From assembly GCA_014377915.1 (NCBI GenBank), contig JACMOT010000346.1, positions 1 through 5,620 of the forward strand: a stretch of 5,620 nucleotides of DNA, given 5' to 3'. The notes beneath the pieces are model-generated. The model was not told where the DNA came from. It saw only the letters and a list, made by a program, of their open reading frames with translations, and ran no database searches. The translations under genes and the position numbers were made by a program. Of this stretch, positions 1 through 5,620 are shown piece by piece (within the stretch, counting starts at the first letter, position 1; each line of letters starts with the position of its first letter). The DNA is from Tardiphaga sp. GTDB lineage: Bacteria; Pseudomonadota; Alphaproteobacteria; Rhizobiales; Xanthobacteraceae.

Positions 1-2616
1 GGCCTGCGCAATGTGGGGGCGGCCGCCGCCGCCCTTGCCGCCAAGGGCTTCGGAGGCGATCTTCACCAGATCGACGGCGTTGAAGCGCGCGACCAGATCG
101 GCTGTCACGCCAACAACGACGCCGGCCTTGCCGTCCTCGCCGACATTAATGATCACCACGACGCCGGATTCCAGCTGCTTCTTGCCGGAATCAGCGAGGC
201 TCTTGAGATCCTTCATCTCGATGCCGGAGACGCTTTTCGTCATCAGCTTGACGTCGCCGACCATCTTGAAGTCGGCGCCGGCGCCGTTTGCGGCCGCTGA
301 ACCGGGCGCACCGCCGCCGCCCATCGCGATCGTCTTCTTCGCTTCCGACAATTCGCGCTCAAGCTTCTTGCGTTCGTCCATCAGCGCGGCAATGCGCACC
401 GGCATGTCTTCGATCGTGGTGCGCAGTTCGTTCGCGGAGATCTTCGCCAGTTGCATCGTCGCGTTGGCATGATGCCGCGCATGGTTACCGGTCAGCGCCT
501 CGATACGGCGCACGCCAGAGGATACGGCACTTTCGCCGGTGACCGAGATAATGCCGATATCGCCGGTGCGCCGCACATGGGTGCCGCCGCACAATTCGAC
601 TGACCAGCCCAGCGCGTTGCTGCCGGAGTCACGCGGCATCCGGCCCATCGAGACGACACGGACCTCGTCGCCATATTTCTCGCCGAACAGCGCGCGGGCG
701 CCGGCCTCGCGGGCGTCGTCCACCGCCATCGAGCGGGTGGTAACGTCATCGTTTTCCAGCACGACCCGGTTGGCGATGTCCTCGATGCGCCGCAGCTCGT
801 CGGCGCTGATCGGCTTCTGATGCACGAAGTCAAAGCGCAGCCGGTCCGGCGCGACCAGCGAGCCGCGCTGGGCGATGTGATCGCCGAGCACCTGGCGCAG
901 CGCCTCGTGCAGCAGATGCGTCGCGGAATGATGCGCGCGGATCGACGAGCGTCGGTCATGATCGACGTTCAGCGCCATCGCGGCGCCGAGCTTCAACGTG
1001 CCCTGCTCCACGGTGCCGAGGTGCACGAACAGATCGCCGGCGCGCTTCTGGGTGTCGGTCACCTTGAACACGACGCCGTCCCCAGAAATCACGCCATTGT
1101 CGCCGACCTGGCCACCGGACTCCGCATAGAACGGCGTCTGGTTGACCACGATCGCGCCGGTCTCGCCGGCTTTCAGTTCGGCAACTTCGGCCCCGTCCCT
1201 GACCAGCGCGCCGACCACGCCTTCGGCGGTCTCGGTCTCGTAGCCCAGGAATTCCGTGGCGCCGAGCTTGTCACGCAGGCCGAACCAGATGTTCTCGGTG
1301 GCGGTCTCGCCGGAAGAAAAACGCGACGCGCGGGCCTTGGTCTTCTGACGCTCCATCGCGTCGGTGAACGAGATGAGATCGACGCCGATGCCGCGGTTGC
1401 GCAGTGCATCCTGGGTCAGATCGAGTGGGAAGCCATAGGTGTCGTACAGCGTGAAGGCGGTCTCGCCGTCGAACATGTCGCCCTGCTTCAGGCTGGCACT
1501 CTTGTCATCGAGAATGGTCAGGCCGCGGTCCAGCGTCTTGCGGAAGCGGGTCTCTTCGAGCCGCAACGTTTCCTCGATGGTCTTTTCGGCGCGCACCAGT
1601 TCGGGATAGGCTTGGCCCATCTCGCGCACCAAGGCCCACACCAGCCGCCACATCAGCGGCTCCTTGGCGCCGAGCAGTTGCCCGTGACGCATGGCGCGGC
1701 GCATGATCCGGCGCAGCACGTAGCCGCGGCCTTCGTTCGACGGCAGCACGCCGTCGGCGATCAGGAACGGCGACGCGCGCAGATGGTCGGCGATGACGCG
1801 CAACGAGGCCTTCATCGGGCCCTGCGGATCGGCGCCGGTGATCTCGGCGATGGCGTGAATCAGTGCGACGAACAGGTCGATGTCGTAATTGTCATGCTTG
1901 CCCTGCAGCACCGCGGCGATGCGCTCCAGCCCCATGCCGGTGTCGATCGACGGTTTTGGCAGCGACAGCCGGTTGCCCGGCGCCAGCTGGTCGAACTGCA
2001 TGAACACCAGGTTCCAGATCTCGATGAAACGGTCGCCGTCTTCATCGGGCGAACCGGGAGGGCCGCCGGGAATCTTGTCGCCATGGTCGAAGAAGATTTC
2101 CGAGCACGGGCCGCACGGGCCGGTGTCGCCCATCTGCCAGAAATTGTCAGAGGTCGGGATCCGGATGATTTTCGATTCCGGCAGGCCGATCTTCTTCCAG
2201 AGATTAAAGGCTTCATCGTCTTCGGAATAGACCGTGACCAGCAGGCGGTCCTTGGGAAGCGCATATTCCCGGGTGATCAGATTCCACGCCAGTTCGATGG
2301 CGCGTTCCTTGAAATAATCACCGAACGAAAAATTGCCGAGCATCTCGAAGAAGGTGTGGTGCCGGGCGGTGTAGCCGACATTGTCGAGGTCGTTGTGCTT
2401 GCCGCCGGCGCGGACGCATTTCTGCGACGTGGTGGCGCGCTGGTATGGCCGCTTCTCGACGCCGGTGAAGACGTTCTTGAACTGCACCATGCCGGCATTG
2501 GTGAACATCAGCGTCGGATCGTTGCGCGGCACCAGCGGCGATGACGGCACGATCTCGTGGCCATTGCTGGCGAAGTAATTCAGAAATGCCGACCTGATTT
2601 CGTTGACGCCGCTCAT
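1..2616 (-). CDS. alaS: Alanyl-tRNA synthetase (AlaRS), C-terminal end cut by window edge
   Basis: Class II aminoacyl-tRNA synthetase that charges tRNA-Ala with alanine in the cytoplasm and hydrolyses Ser- and Gly-tRNA-Ala. I translated the minus strand codon by codon from ATG at 2616: 872 codons stay open to position 1 with no frameshift. The N-terminal catalytic domain shows [11 protein letters not shown] (85-95, motif 2), [12 protein letters not shown] and [13 protein letters not shown] (from 227, motif 3). The tRNA-recognition region has [19 protein letters not shown] (294-312). The editing domain starts near ESGGQVGD (499-506) and carries the zinc-site residues H563/H567 (HSATH) and C676/H680 (CGGTH), all present. 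A Gly/Ala-rich linker (about 765-783) precedes the C-terminal DHHA1 domain, which ends here in a Gly-rich stretch and RPHIAQA. Family members have roughly 890 residues, so about 15-25 residues and the stop lie beyond base 1. The start is supported by homology to [16 protein letters not shown] N termini and a weak GGGA (2622-2625) 5 nt upstream. It is divergent from gcvTHP. Confidence 0.98.
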   Translation of the reverse strand, partial: MSGVNEIRSAFLNYFASNGHEIVPSSPLVPRNDPTLMFTNAGMVQFKNVFTGVEKRPYQRATTSQKCVRAGGKHNDLDNVGYTARHHTFFEMLGNFSFGDYFKERAIELAWNLITREYALPKDRLLVTVYSEDDEAFNLWKKIGLPESKIIRIPTSDNFWQMGDTGPCGPCSEIFFDHGDKIPGGPPGSPDEDGDRFIEIWNLVFMQFDQLAPGNRLSLPKPSIDTGMGLERIAAVLQGKHDNYDIDLFVALIHAIAEITGADPQGPMKASLRVIADHLRASPFLIADGVLPSNEGRGYVLRRIMRRAMRHGQLLGAKEPLMWRLVWALVREMGQAYPELVRAEKTIEETLRLEETRFRKTLDRGLTILDDKSASLKQGDMFDGETAFTLYDTYGFPLDLTQDALRNRGIGVDLISFTDAMERQKTKARASRFSSGETATENIWFGLRDKLGATEFLGYETETAEGVVGALVRDGAEVAELKAGETGAIVVNQTPFYAESGGQVGDNGVISGDGVVFKVTDTQKRAGDLFVHLGTVEQGTLKLGAAMALNVDHDRRSSIRAHHSATHLLHEALRQVLGDHIAQRGSLVAPDRLRFDFVHQKPISADELRRIEDIANRVVLENDDVTTRSMAVDDAREAGARALFGEKYGDEVRVVSMGRMPRDSGSNALGWSVELCGGTHVRRTGDIGIISVTGESAVSSGVRRIEALTGNHARHHANATMQLAKISANELRTTIEDMPVRIAALMDERKKLERELSEAKKTIAMGGGGAPGSAAANGAGADFKMVGDVKLMTKSVSGIEMKDLKSLADSGKKQLESGVVVIINVGEDGKAGVVVGVTADLVARFNAVDLVKIASEALGGKGGGGRPHIAQA

Positions 2617-2682
2617 ATCAGTCCCAATCGCACCTTAAAATCGCCCAAAATCTTGCCCGGAGCGCGGTCTCCCGGCGAAACG

Positions 2683-2711
2683 CTTTTAGACAAGGGGGCT
2701 GGCGCTGTCCA
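2683..2711 (-). promoter_or_regulatory. Candidate sigma-70-type promoter of alaS
   Basis: On the minus strand, TGGACA (2706-2711, one mismatch to TTGACA) lies 17 nt from TAAAAG (2683-2688, four of six matches to TATAAT). Transcription would start near 2676 and give a 5' leader of about 60 nt before the alaS ATG at 2616. Spacing and position fit well, but the -10 match is modest and this is pattern reading only. Confidence 0.4.
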
Positions 2712-2734
2712 GAAAGCCTGCCGCGCATCAGACC

Positions 2735-2757
2735 GCGAGATCATTTAGCGAGATCAT
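2735..2757. repeat. Short direct repeat GCGAGATCAT (two copies, 13-nt period)
   Basis: The 10-mer GCGAGATCAT occurs perfectly at 2735-2744 and 2748-2757, separated by TTA. It sits in the divergent spacer between the candidate alaS promoter and the candidate gcv promoter. It could be a pair of half-sites for a regulator or simply a local duplication. No protein can be named from it. Confidence 0.5.
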
Positions 2758-2761
2758 GGGC

Positions 2762-2773
2762 TTGCCGCGGCAA
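2762..2773. promoter_or_regulatory. Perfect 12-bp palindrome, possible operator
   Basis: TTGCCGCGGCAA equals its own reverse complement over all 12 bases. Its right end is 29 nt upstream of the -35 box of the candidate gcv promoter, in a non-coding spacer, which suits a dimeric transcription factor acting on gcv, on alaS or on both. No regulator is identifiable from the window, and GC-rich DNA makes CG-centred palindromes fairly easy to find, so the functional call is tentative. Confidence 0.3.
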
Positions 2774-2802
2774 CACAGGATGTGGATCGCGGCCCCGCCG
2801 CG

Positions 2803-2830
2803 TTGACAGCGGCCCCGGCGCCGTGATCAT
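2803..2830 (+). promoter_or_regulatory. Candidate sigma-70-type promoter of the gcvTHP operon
   Basis: A perfect TTGACA (2803-2808) is followed after 16 nt by GATCAT (2825-2830, four of six matches to TATAAT). The expected transcription start, about 2836-2840, falls immediately before the first base-paired element of the glycine riboswitch. The whole sensor would be transcribed with almost no extra leader. The riboswitch position is independent support for this promoter. The start site is inferred, not shown. Confidence 0.6.
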
Positions 2831-2849
2831 CTTGCGTCCGTTGAACGAC

Positions 2850-2945
2850 GTCACGTCGGGAGAGATCGGCCGCTTCTGCGAGGAAGAGGGCTGGCGCCGA
2901 AGGAGCAACCGCCCCGGAAACTCTCAGGCAAACGGACCGCGTGAC
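2850..2945 (+). promoter_or_regulatory. Glycine riboswitch aptamer 1
   Basis: P1 is GTCACG (2850-2855) paired with CGTGAC (2940-2945). P2 is GAGAG (2860-2864) with CTCTC (2921-2925). The conserved core GCCGAAGGAGCAA (2895-2907) and GGAAACTCTCAGGCAAA are intact. The variable P3 arm contains a small hairpin, CTTC (2873-2876) with GAAG (2883-2886). Nothing conserved appears to be missing, so this aptamer should bind glycine. Confidence 0.93.
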
Positions 2946-2952
2946 TGGGTAA

Positions 2953-3029
2953 CATCTGGAAAGAGACGCCGCGGCCGAAAGCCATGGCATCCGCCGACGG
3001 GATAATACTCTCAGGCACAGCGACAGATG
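2953..3029 (+). promoter_or_regulatory. Glycine riboswitch aptamer 2
   Basis: P1 is CATCTG (2953-2958) paired with CAGATG (3024-3029). P2 is GAGA (2963-2966) with TCTC (3009-3012). P3 can form GCGG (2971-2974) with CCGC (2991-2994). The core reads GCCGACGGGATAA (2993-3005), with C at 2998 where aptamer 1 and the usual motif have A. The 3' block CTCTCAGGCACAG is canonical. The P3 loop contains an ATG (2984) in frame with gcvT; it is part of the RNA structure and is not a likely start. Confidence 0.93.
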
Positions 3030-3046
3030 GGGCTTGGCAGGTTTTT

Positions 3047-3075
3047 CGGGATGGTCCCGGGAGGCCGCGAGGACC
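3047..3075 (+). promoter_or_regulatory. Candidate expression platform around the gcvT ribosome site
   Basis: Between aptamer 2 and gcvT two mutually exclusive helices can be drawn. CGGGA (3047-3051) pairs with TCCCG (3055-3059), leaving the Shine-Dalgarno free. Alternatively GGTCC (3053-3057) pairs with GGACC (3071-3075), covering part of the Shine-Dalgarno. A T-run (3042-3046) is not preceded by a matching GC-rich hairpin, so a classical intrinsic terminator is not evident and control of translation looks likelier. The helices are only 5 bp and the link to glycine binding is inference. Confidence 0.35.
3069..3073 (+). promoter_or_regulatory. gcvT ribosome binding site (decides the start)
   Basis: GAGGA lies 9 nt before ATG 3083. 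The reading frame is also open upstream to ATG 2984, but that codon lies inside riboswitch aptamer 2. This Shine-Dalgarno, together with the family N-terminus that begins shortly after 3083, makes 3083 the start. Confidence 0.8.
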
Positions 3076-3082
3076 CGTCCGC

Positions 3083-4228
3083 ATGCTCGATCCCGACACC
3101 GCTCCCAGGCTTTTGCATACTCCGCTGCACGCGCTGCATCTCGCCCGCGGCGGCAAGATGGTGCCGTTCGCCGGCTATGACATGCCGGTGCAATACGCTG
3201 CCGGCGTGCTCAAGGAACATCTGCAGACCCGCAGCACCGCTGGCCTGTTCGACGTCTCGCATATGGGTCAGATCACGCTGCGGCCGAAATCCGGCCGGGT
3301 CGAGGACGCCGCGCGGGCGCTGGAACGGCTGCTGCCGCAGGACATCGCCGCGCTACCGTCGGGCCGGCAGCGCTACGCCCAGTTCACCGACGCGGCCGGC
3401 GGCATTCTCGACGATTTGATGGTGGCGAATTTCGGCGATCATCTGTTTCTGGTGGTCAATGCCGCGTGCAAACACGCTGACGAGGCGCATCTGCGCGCGC
3501 ACCTCTCTGGCGATTGCCACATCGAGGCACTGCCCGACCGCGCGCTGATCGCGCTGCAGGGACCAAAAGCGGCCGGGATCCTCGCGGCGTTCTGCGCGGC
3601 GGCGCCACTGATGCGCTTCATGGATGCCGGGCCGCATGTCGTGCATGGCATTGACTGCTTCGTCTCGCGCTCCGGCTACACCGGCGAGGACGGTTTCGAG
3701 ATCTCGGTGCCGGCCGGCCAGGCCGAGGCGCTGGCCACGGCGCTGATAGACGCCGGCGCGGGATTGATCGGGCTTGGCGCCCGCGACAGTCTGCGGCTCG
3801 AGGCCGGGCTGTGCCTGTACGGTCATGACATCGATGCCACGACGACACCGATCGAAGCCGGGCTGGACTGGTCGATCCAGAAAAGCCGTCGGACGGGAGG
3901 CGCCCGCGCCGGCGGTTTCCCCGGCGCCGAAACGATTCTCGCGCAGTTGGACGACGGCGTGCCGCGACAACGCATCGGCCTGCGGCCGGAAGGCCGCGCG
4001 CCGGTTCGCGAGGGCGCAAAGCTGTTCGCAAACGCCACGTCGAGCGAAGCGATCGGCCGCATCACATCGGGCGGGTTCGGCCCGAGTGCCGCGGCGCCGA
4101 TCGCGATGGGCTATCTGCCAACCGCGCATGGCGCCGACGGCACGCTTGTCTTCGCCGAACTGCGCGGCCAGCGCATGCCGATGCGCGTTTCACCGATGCC
4201 ATTCGTCCCCCACAGCTACCAGCGTTGA
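3083..4228 (+). CDS. gcvT: Aminomethyltransferase, glycine cleavage T protein
   Basis: Takes the aminomethyl group carried on the lipoyl arm of GcvH and transfers the one-carbon unit to tetrahydrofolate, giving 5,10-methylene-THF and ammonia (EC 2.1.2.10), in the cytoplasm. The product has 381 residues, close to the usual size. Recognisable blocks in order are TPLHALHLARGGKMVPFAGY (13-32), LFDVSHMGQ (55-63), GGILDDLMV (106-114) with the conserved Asp pair D110/D111, LVVNAACK (123-130), SRSGYTGEDGFEI (195-207), GLGARDSLRLEAGL (230-243) and PIEAGLDW (256-263). These form the folate-binding GCV_T domain. The C-terminal barrel domain follows, with GRITSGGFGPS (325-335) and the end PFVPHSYQR. First gene of the operon, directly behind the glycine riboswitch. 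The ATG at 3083 is chosen over in-frame ATG 2984 because the latter lies within the aptamer and would add a 33-residue extension unlike the family. Confidence 0.97.
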   Translation: MLDPDTAPRLLHTPLHALHLARGGKMVPFAGYDMPVQYAAGVLKEHLQTRSTAGLFDVSHMGQITLRPKSGRVEDAARALERLLPQDIAALPSGRQRYAQFTDAAGGILDDLMVANFGDHLFLVVNAACKHADEAHLRAHLSGDCHIEALPDRALIALQGPKAAGILAAFCAAAPLMRFMDAGPHVVHGIDCFVSRSGYTGEDGFEISVPAGQAEALATALIDAGAGLIGLGARDSLRLEAGLCLYGHDIDATTTPIEAGLDWSIQKSRRTGGARAGGFPGAETILAQLDDGVPRQRIGLRPEGRAPVREGAKLFANATSSEAIGRITSGGFGPSAAAPIAMGYLPTAHGADGTLVFAELRGQRMPMRVSPMPFVPHSYQR

Positions 4229-4231
4229 GGA
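4227..4231 (+). promoter_or_regulatory. gcvH ribosome binding site overlapping the gcvT stop
   Basis: GAGGA begins at the second base of the gcvT TGA stop (4226-4228) and lies 6 nt before the gcvH ATG at 4238. The overlap suggests that ribosomes finishing gcvT help start gcvH. Confidence 0.8.
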
Positions 4232-4237
4232 ATTGAT

Positions 4238-4603
4238 ATGACCACCCTTTTCACCACCGACCACGAATGGCTCAAGCTCGACGGCGACGTCGTCACCGTG
4301 GGCATCACCGACTACGCGCAGTCGCAGCTCGGCGATGTCGTGTTCGTCGAACTGCCCAAACTCGGCCGCCAGTTGAAGAAGGCCGAGGCCGTCGCCGTCG
4401 TCGAATCCGTGAAGGCCGCCTCCGACGTCTATGCGCCGATCAGCGGCGAAGTGATCGAGGTCAATGCGGCACTGGCGCAGGAGCCGGCCATGGTGAATTC
4501 CGACGCCGCAGACAAGGCGTGGTTCTTCAGGGTCAGGCTCGCCGACAAGCGGGAACTGGACGGCCTGATGGACGAAGCCGCGTACCAGGCTCACGTCGCC
4601 TGA
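4238..4603 (+). CDS. gcvH: Glycine cleavage system H protein (lipoyl carrier)
   Basis: Small lipoylated shuttle protein that carries the aminomethyl intermediate between the P and T proteins and is reoxidised by the L protein. It has 121 residues, a little under the usual 125-130. The N-terminal block [20 protein letters not shown] (5-24) is typical. The lipoyl attachment site is K59 in [18 protein letters not shown] (55-72), where lipoic acid would be joined post-translationally. WFFRVRL (95-101) is the conserved late strand. It starts 9 nt after gcvT, with a Shine-Dalgarno that overlaps the gcvT stop, so the two are surely co-transcribed and probably translationally coupled. Nothing essential is missing. 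Confidence 0.98.
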   Translation: MTTLFTTDHEWLKLDGDVVTVGITDYAQSQLGDVVFVELPKLGRQLKKAEAVAVVESVKAASDVYAPISGEVIEVNAALAQEPAMVNSDAADKAWFFRVRLADKRELDGLMDEAAYQAHVA

Positions 4604-4609
4604 GGCCTT

Positions 4610-4700
4610 CGTAGGGTGGGGAAAGCGAAGCGTGCCCACGTCTTTTTGTTGCTGCGGGAAAGCGTGGGCACGGCGCAAGGGCGCCTTTGCCCACCCCACG
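4610..4700. repeat. Palindromic intergenic repeat between gcvH and gcvP
   Basis: The 91-base element is an imperfect inverted repeat. The outer arms CGTAGGGTGGGGAAAG (4610-4625) and CTTTGCCCACCCCACG (4685-4700) pair at 14 of 16 positions. The inner arms CGTGCCCACG (4631-4640) and CGTGGGCACG (4663-4672) pair perfectly over 10 bp. A small side hairpin GGCGC-AAGG-GCGCC overlaps the inner arm at one base and occupies 4672-4685. The GGGTGGGCAAAG...GTGCCCAC theme is one I recall in many intergenic regions of Bradyrhizobium relatives. That recollection was not checked by a search. It carries no gene and starts 6 nt after the gcvH stop. In mRNA it would form a stable hairpin inside the operon. Confidence 0.85.
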
Positions 4701-4729
4701 ATCAAAGCATATCGTTCGAGGAAGAGCCG

Positions 4730-5620
4730 ATGACTGAACAAATCTCCGCCGACATCGCCACCGATTTTGTCCGCCGCCACATCGGCCCCTCGCCATCCGA
4801 AATTCAGGCGATGCTGGAAACCGTGGGTGCCAAATCCTTGTCCGCGCTGATCGGCGAGACGCTGCCGGCTTCGATCCGGCAGGCGAAGCCGCTCGATCTC
4901 GGCCGCGCGCTGAGCGAAACCGAGGCGCTGGCGCACATGACCGAGCTGGCGACCCAGAACGAGGTCTTCACCTCGCTGATCGGCCAAGGCTATTCCGGCA
5001 CCATTCTGCCGGCGGTGATCCAGCGCAACATCCTGGAGAATCCAGCGTGGTACACGGCCTACACGCCGTACCAGCCGGAGATCAGCCAGGGCCGGCTCGA
5101 GGCGCTGTTCAATTTCCAGACCATGATCTGCGATCTCACCGGGCTCGACGTTGCGAACGCTTCGCTGCTCGACGAGGCGACCGCGGCAGCGGAGGCGATG
5201 GCACTCGCGGAGCGGGCCGCAAGCGTGACGACAAGGATGTTCTTCGTCGATCACGAGGTGCATCCGCAGACGATTGCCGTGCTGCGCACCCGCGCCGAGC
5301 CGCTTGGCTGGACGCTGGTGATTGGCGATCCACTGACCGATCTCGACAAGGCCGATGTGTTCGGCGGTCTGCTGCAATATCCCGGCACGTCCGGCGTGGT
5401 GCGCGACCTGCGCAAGGCGGTGACGACGCTGAAAGCCAGGGGCGCGCTGGCCATCGTCGCCGCCGATCTGCTGGCACTGACGCTGCTGGCCTCGCCGGGC
5501 GAACTCGGCGCCGACATCGCGATCGGCTCGGCGCAGCGGTTTGGCGTGCCGATGGGCTATGGCGGCCCGCACGCGGCCTACATGGCGGTGCGCGACGCGC
5601 TGAAGCGGTCGCTGCCGGGA
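4730..5620 (+). CDS. gcvP: Glycine dehydrogenase (decarboxylating), P protein, N-terminal part
   Basis: PLP-dependent enzyme that decarboxylates glycine and loads the aminomethyl group onto lipoyl-GcvH (EC 1.4.4.2). The first 297 codons are present and open to the window end. Full-length single-chain GcvP has about 950 residues, so roughly two thirds, including the PLP-binding lysine, lie outside. Signatures seen are FVRRHIGPS (13-21), [19 protein letters not shown] (87-105), [20 protein letters not shown] (107-126), [20 protein letters not shown] (135-154) and [19 protein letters not shown] (266-284). The strong match from the N-terminus supports one long chain, but a split P1/P2 arrangement cannot be excluded without the rest. 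ATG 4730 follows GAGGA (4718-4722) by 7 nt. gcvP is separated from gcvH by 126 nt that contain the palindromic repeat, and has its own good ribosome site. Confidence 0.97.
   Translation, partial: MTEQISADIATDFVRRHIGPSPSEIQAMLETVGAKSLSALIGETLPASIRQAKPLDLGRALSETEALAHMTELATQNEVFTSLIGQGYSGTILPAVIQRNILENPAWYTAYTPYQPEISQGRLEALFNFQTMICDLTGLDVANASLLDEATAAAEAMALAERAASVTTRMFFVDHEVHPQTIAVLRTRAEPLGWTLVIGDPLTDLDKADVFGGLLQYPGTSGVVRDLRKAVTTLKARGALAIVAADLLALTLLASPGELGADIAIGSAQRFGVPMGYGGPHAAYMAVRDALKRSLPG

Larger units (their letters stand above)
2838..3031 (+). ncRNA. Tandem glycine riboswitch controlling gcvTHP
   Basis: Cis-regulatory RNA in the 5' leader of gcvT that binds glycine through two consecutive aptamers and is known in other bacteria to activate glycine cleavage genes when glycine is abundant. 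Seen here are two copies of the conserved CTCTCAGGCA block (2921-2930 and 3008-3017), each preceded by a GAGAG-type P2 strand and a GCCGA-GG core. Each aptamer is closed by its own perfect 6-bp P1 helix. The aptamers are joined by a 7-nt linker (2946-2952). A leader GTTGA (2840-2844) can pair with the linker to give the P0 kink-turn described for tandem glycine riboswitches. Gene context matches: gcvT starts 52 nt downstream. Confidence 0.96.

Noticed and set aside
301..350. Possible frameshift or low-complexity error in alaS at the Gly/Ala-rich stretch
   Set aside because: The reading frame stays open on both sides, with recognisable AlaRS sequence before it (coiled region [15 protein letters not shown]) and after it (VGDVKLM). 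It is a natural linker.
820..2544. Plus-strand open frame of 574 codons opposite alaS
   Set aside because: It is antisense to a full, motif-complete alaS frame. Its composition is rich in His, Arg, Gln and Asp, as expected for the complement of a GC-rich gene, and it shows no recognisable domain.
2823..3005. 60-codon upstream frame starting at GTG 2823
   Set aside because: It begins before the likely transcription start and runs through conserved riboswitch RNA. There is no convincing ribosome site.
3035..3059. Intrinsic terminator near the T-run at 3042-3046
   Set aside because: No GC-rich stem ends just before the T-run, and the hairpin at 3047-3059 follows it and has no T-run of its own.
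2984..3082. N-terminal extension of GcvT from the in-frame ATG at 2984
   Set aside because: The ATG lies in the P3 loop of riboswitch aptamer 2 and the extension would translate the aptamer. ATG 3083 has a good Shine-Dalgarno and matches the family N-terminus.
4533..4796. Minus-strand 87-codon frame across the gcvH-gcvP gap
   Set aside because: Its middle is simply a translation of the palindromic repeat and its ends are antisense to gcvH and gcvP. Such repeat-derived frames are a usual source of spurious gene calls.
4190..5572. Minus-strand open frame of 460 codons opposite gcvH and gcvP
   Set aside because: It runs antisense through two clearly coding genes and straight through the palindromic repeat, and no domain is recognisable. 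Long antisense frames are common at this GC content.
1..5620. CRISPR array, tRNA or rRNA gene, transposase, phage or defence genes
   Set aside because: No regularly spaced repeats, cloverleaf, rRNA segment or mobile-element protein was seen on either strand. The window is accounted for by housekeeping genes and their control region.

Overview
The window reads as chromosome of a GC-rich alphaproteobacterium. The best guess is the Bradyrhizobium / Rhodopseudomonas / Nitrobacter group. That guess rests on the protein sequences, the high G/C at third codon positions, and a palindromic intergenic repeat between gcvH and gcvP that I recall as typical of that group. No database search was possible, so the genus is an inference.

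Layout. The left half (1-2616, minus strand) is alaS, alanyl-tRNA synthetase. It is open for 872 codons and cut by the window edge only a few residues before its normal end. The 466 bases between the alaS and gcvT starts (2617-3082) are a divergent control region. From left to right it holds a weak alaS ribosome site and a candidate alaS promoter; a short direct repeat and a perfect 12-bp palindrome; a candidate gcv promoter (TTGACA, 16 nt, GATCAT); a complete tandem glycine riboswitch; and a short expression platform ending in the gcvT Shine-Dalgarno. The right half (3083-5620, plus strand) is the glycine cleavage operon gcvT, gcvH, gcvP. gcvP is truncated by the window end after 297 codons.

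How it works together. GcvT, GcvH and GcvP are three of the four proteins of the glycine cleavage system. P decarboxylates glycine onto the lipoyl arm of H, and T passes the one-carbon unit to tetrahydrofolate and releases ammonia. The fourth, the L protein (dihydrolipoamide dehydrogenase), is not here. The tandem aptamer senses glycine and should turn the operon on when glycine is plentiful. gcvT and gcvH are tightly coupled (9 nt apart, with the gcvH Shine-Dalgarno overlapping the gcvT stop). gcvH and gcvP are separated by 126 nt filled mostly by a palindromic repeat that would form a strong hairpin in the mRNA.

Novelty. All genes belong to well-known families and the riboswitch-gcv arrangement is established biology. 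I see no undescribed system. The points most worth a second look are the repeat inside the operon, the candidate translational switch in the riboswitch expression platform, a base change in the second aptamer's conserved core, and the symmetric and repeated sequences upstream of the gcv promoter.
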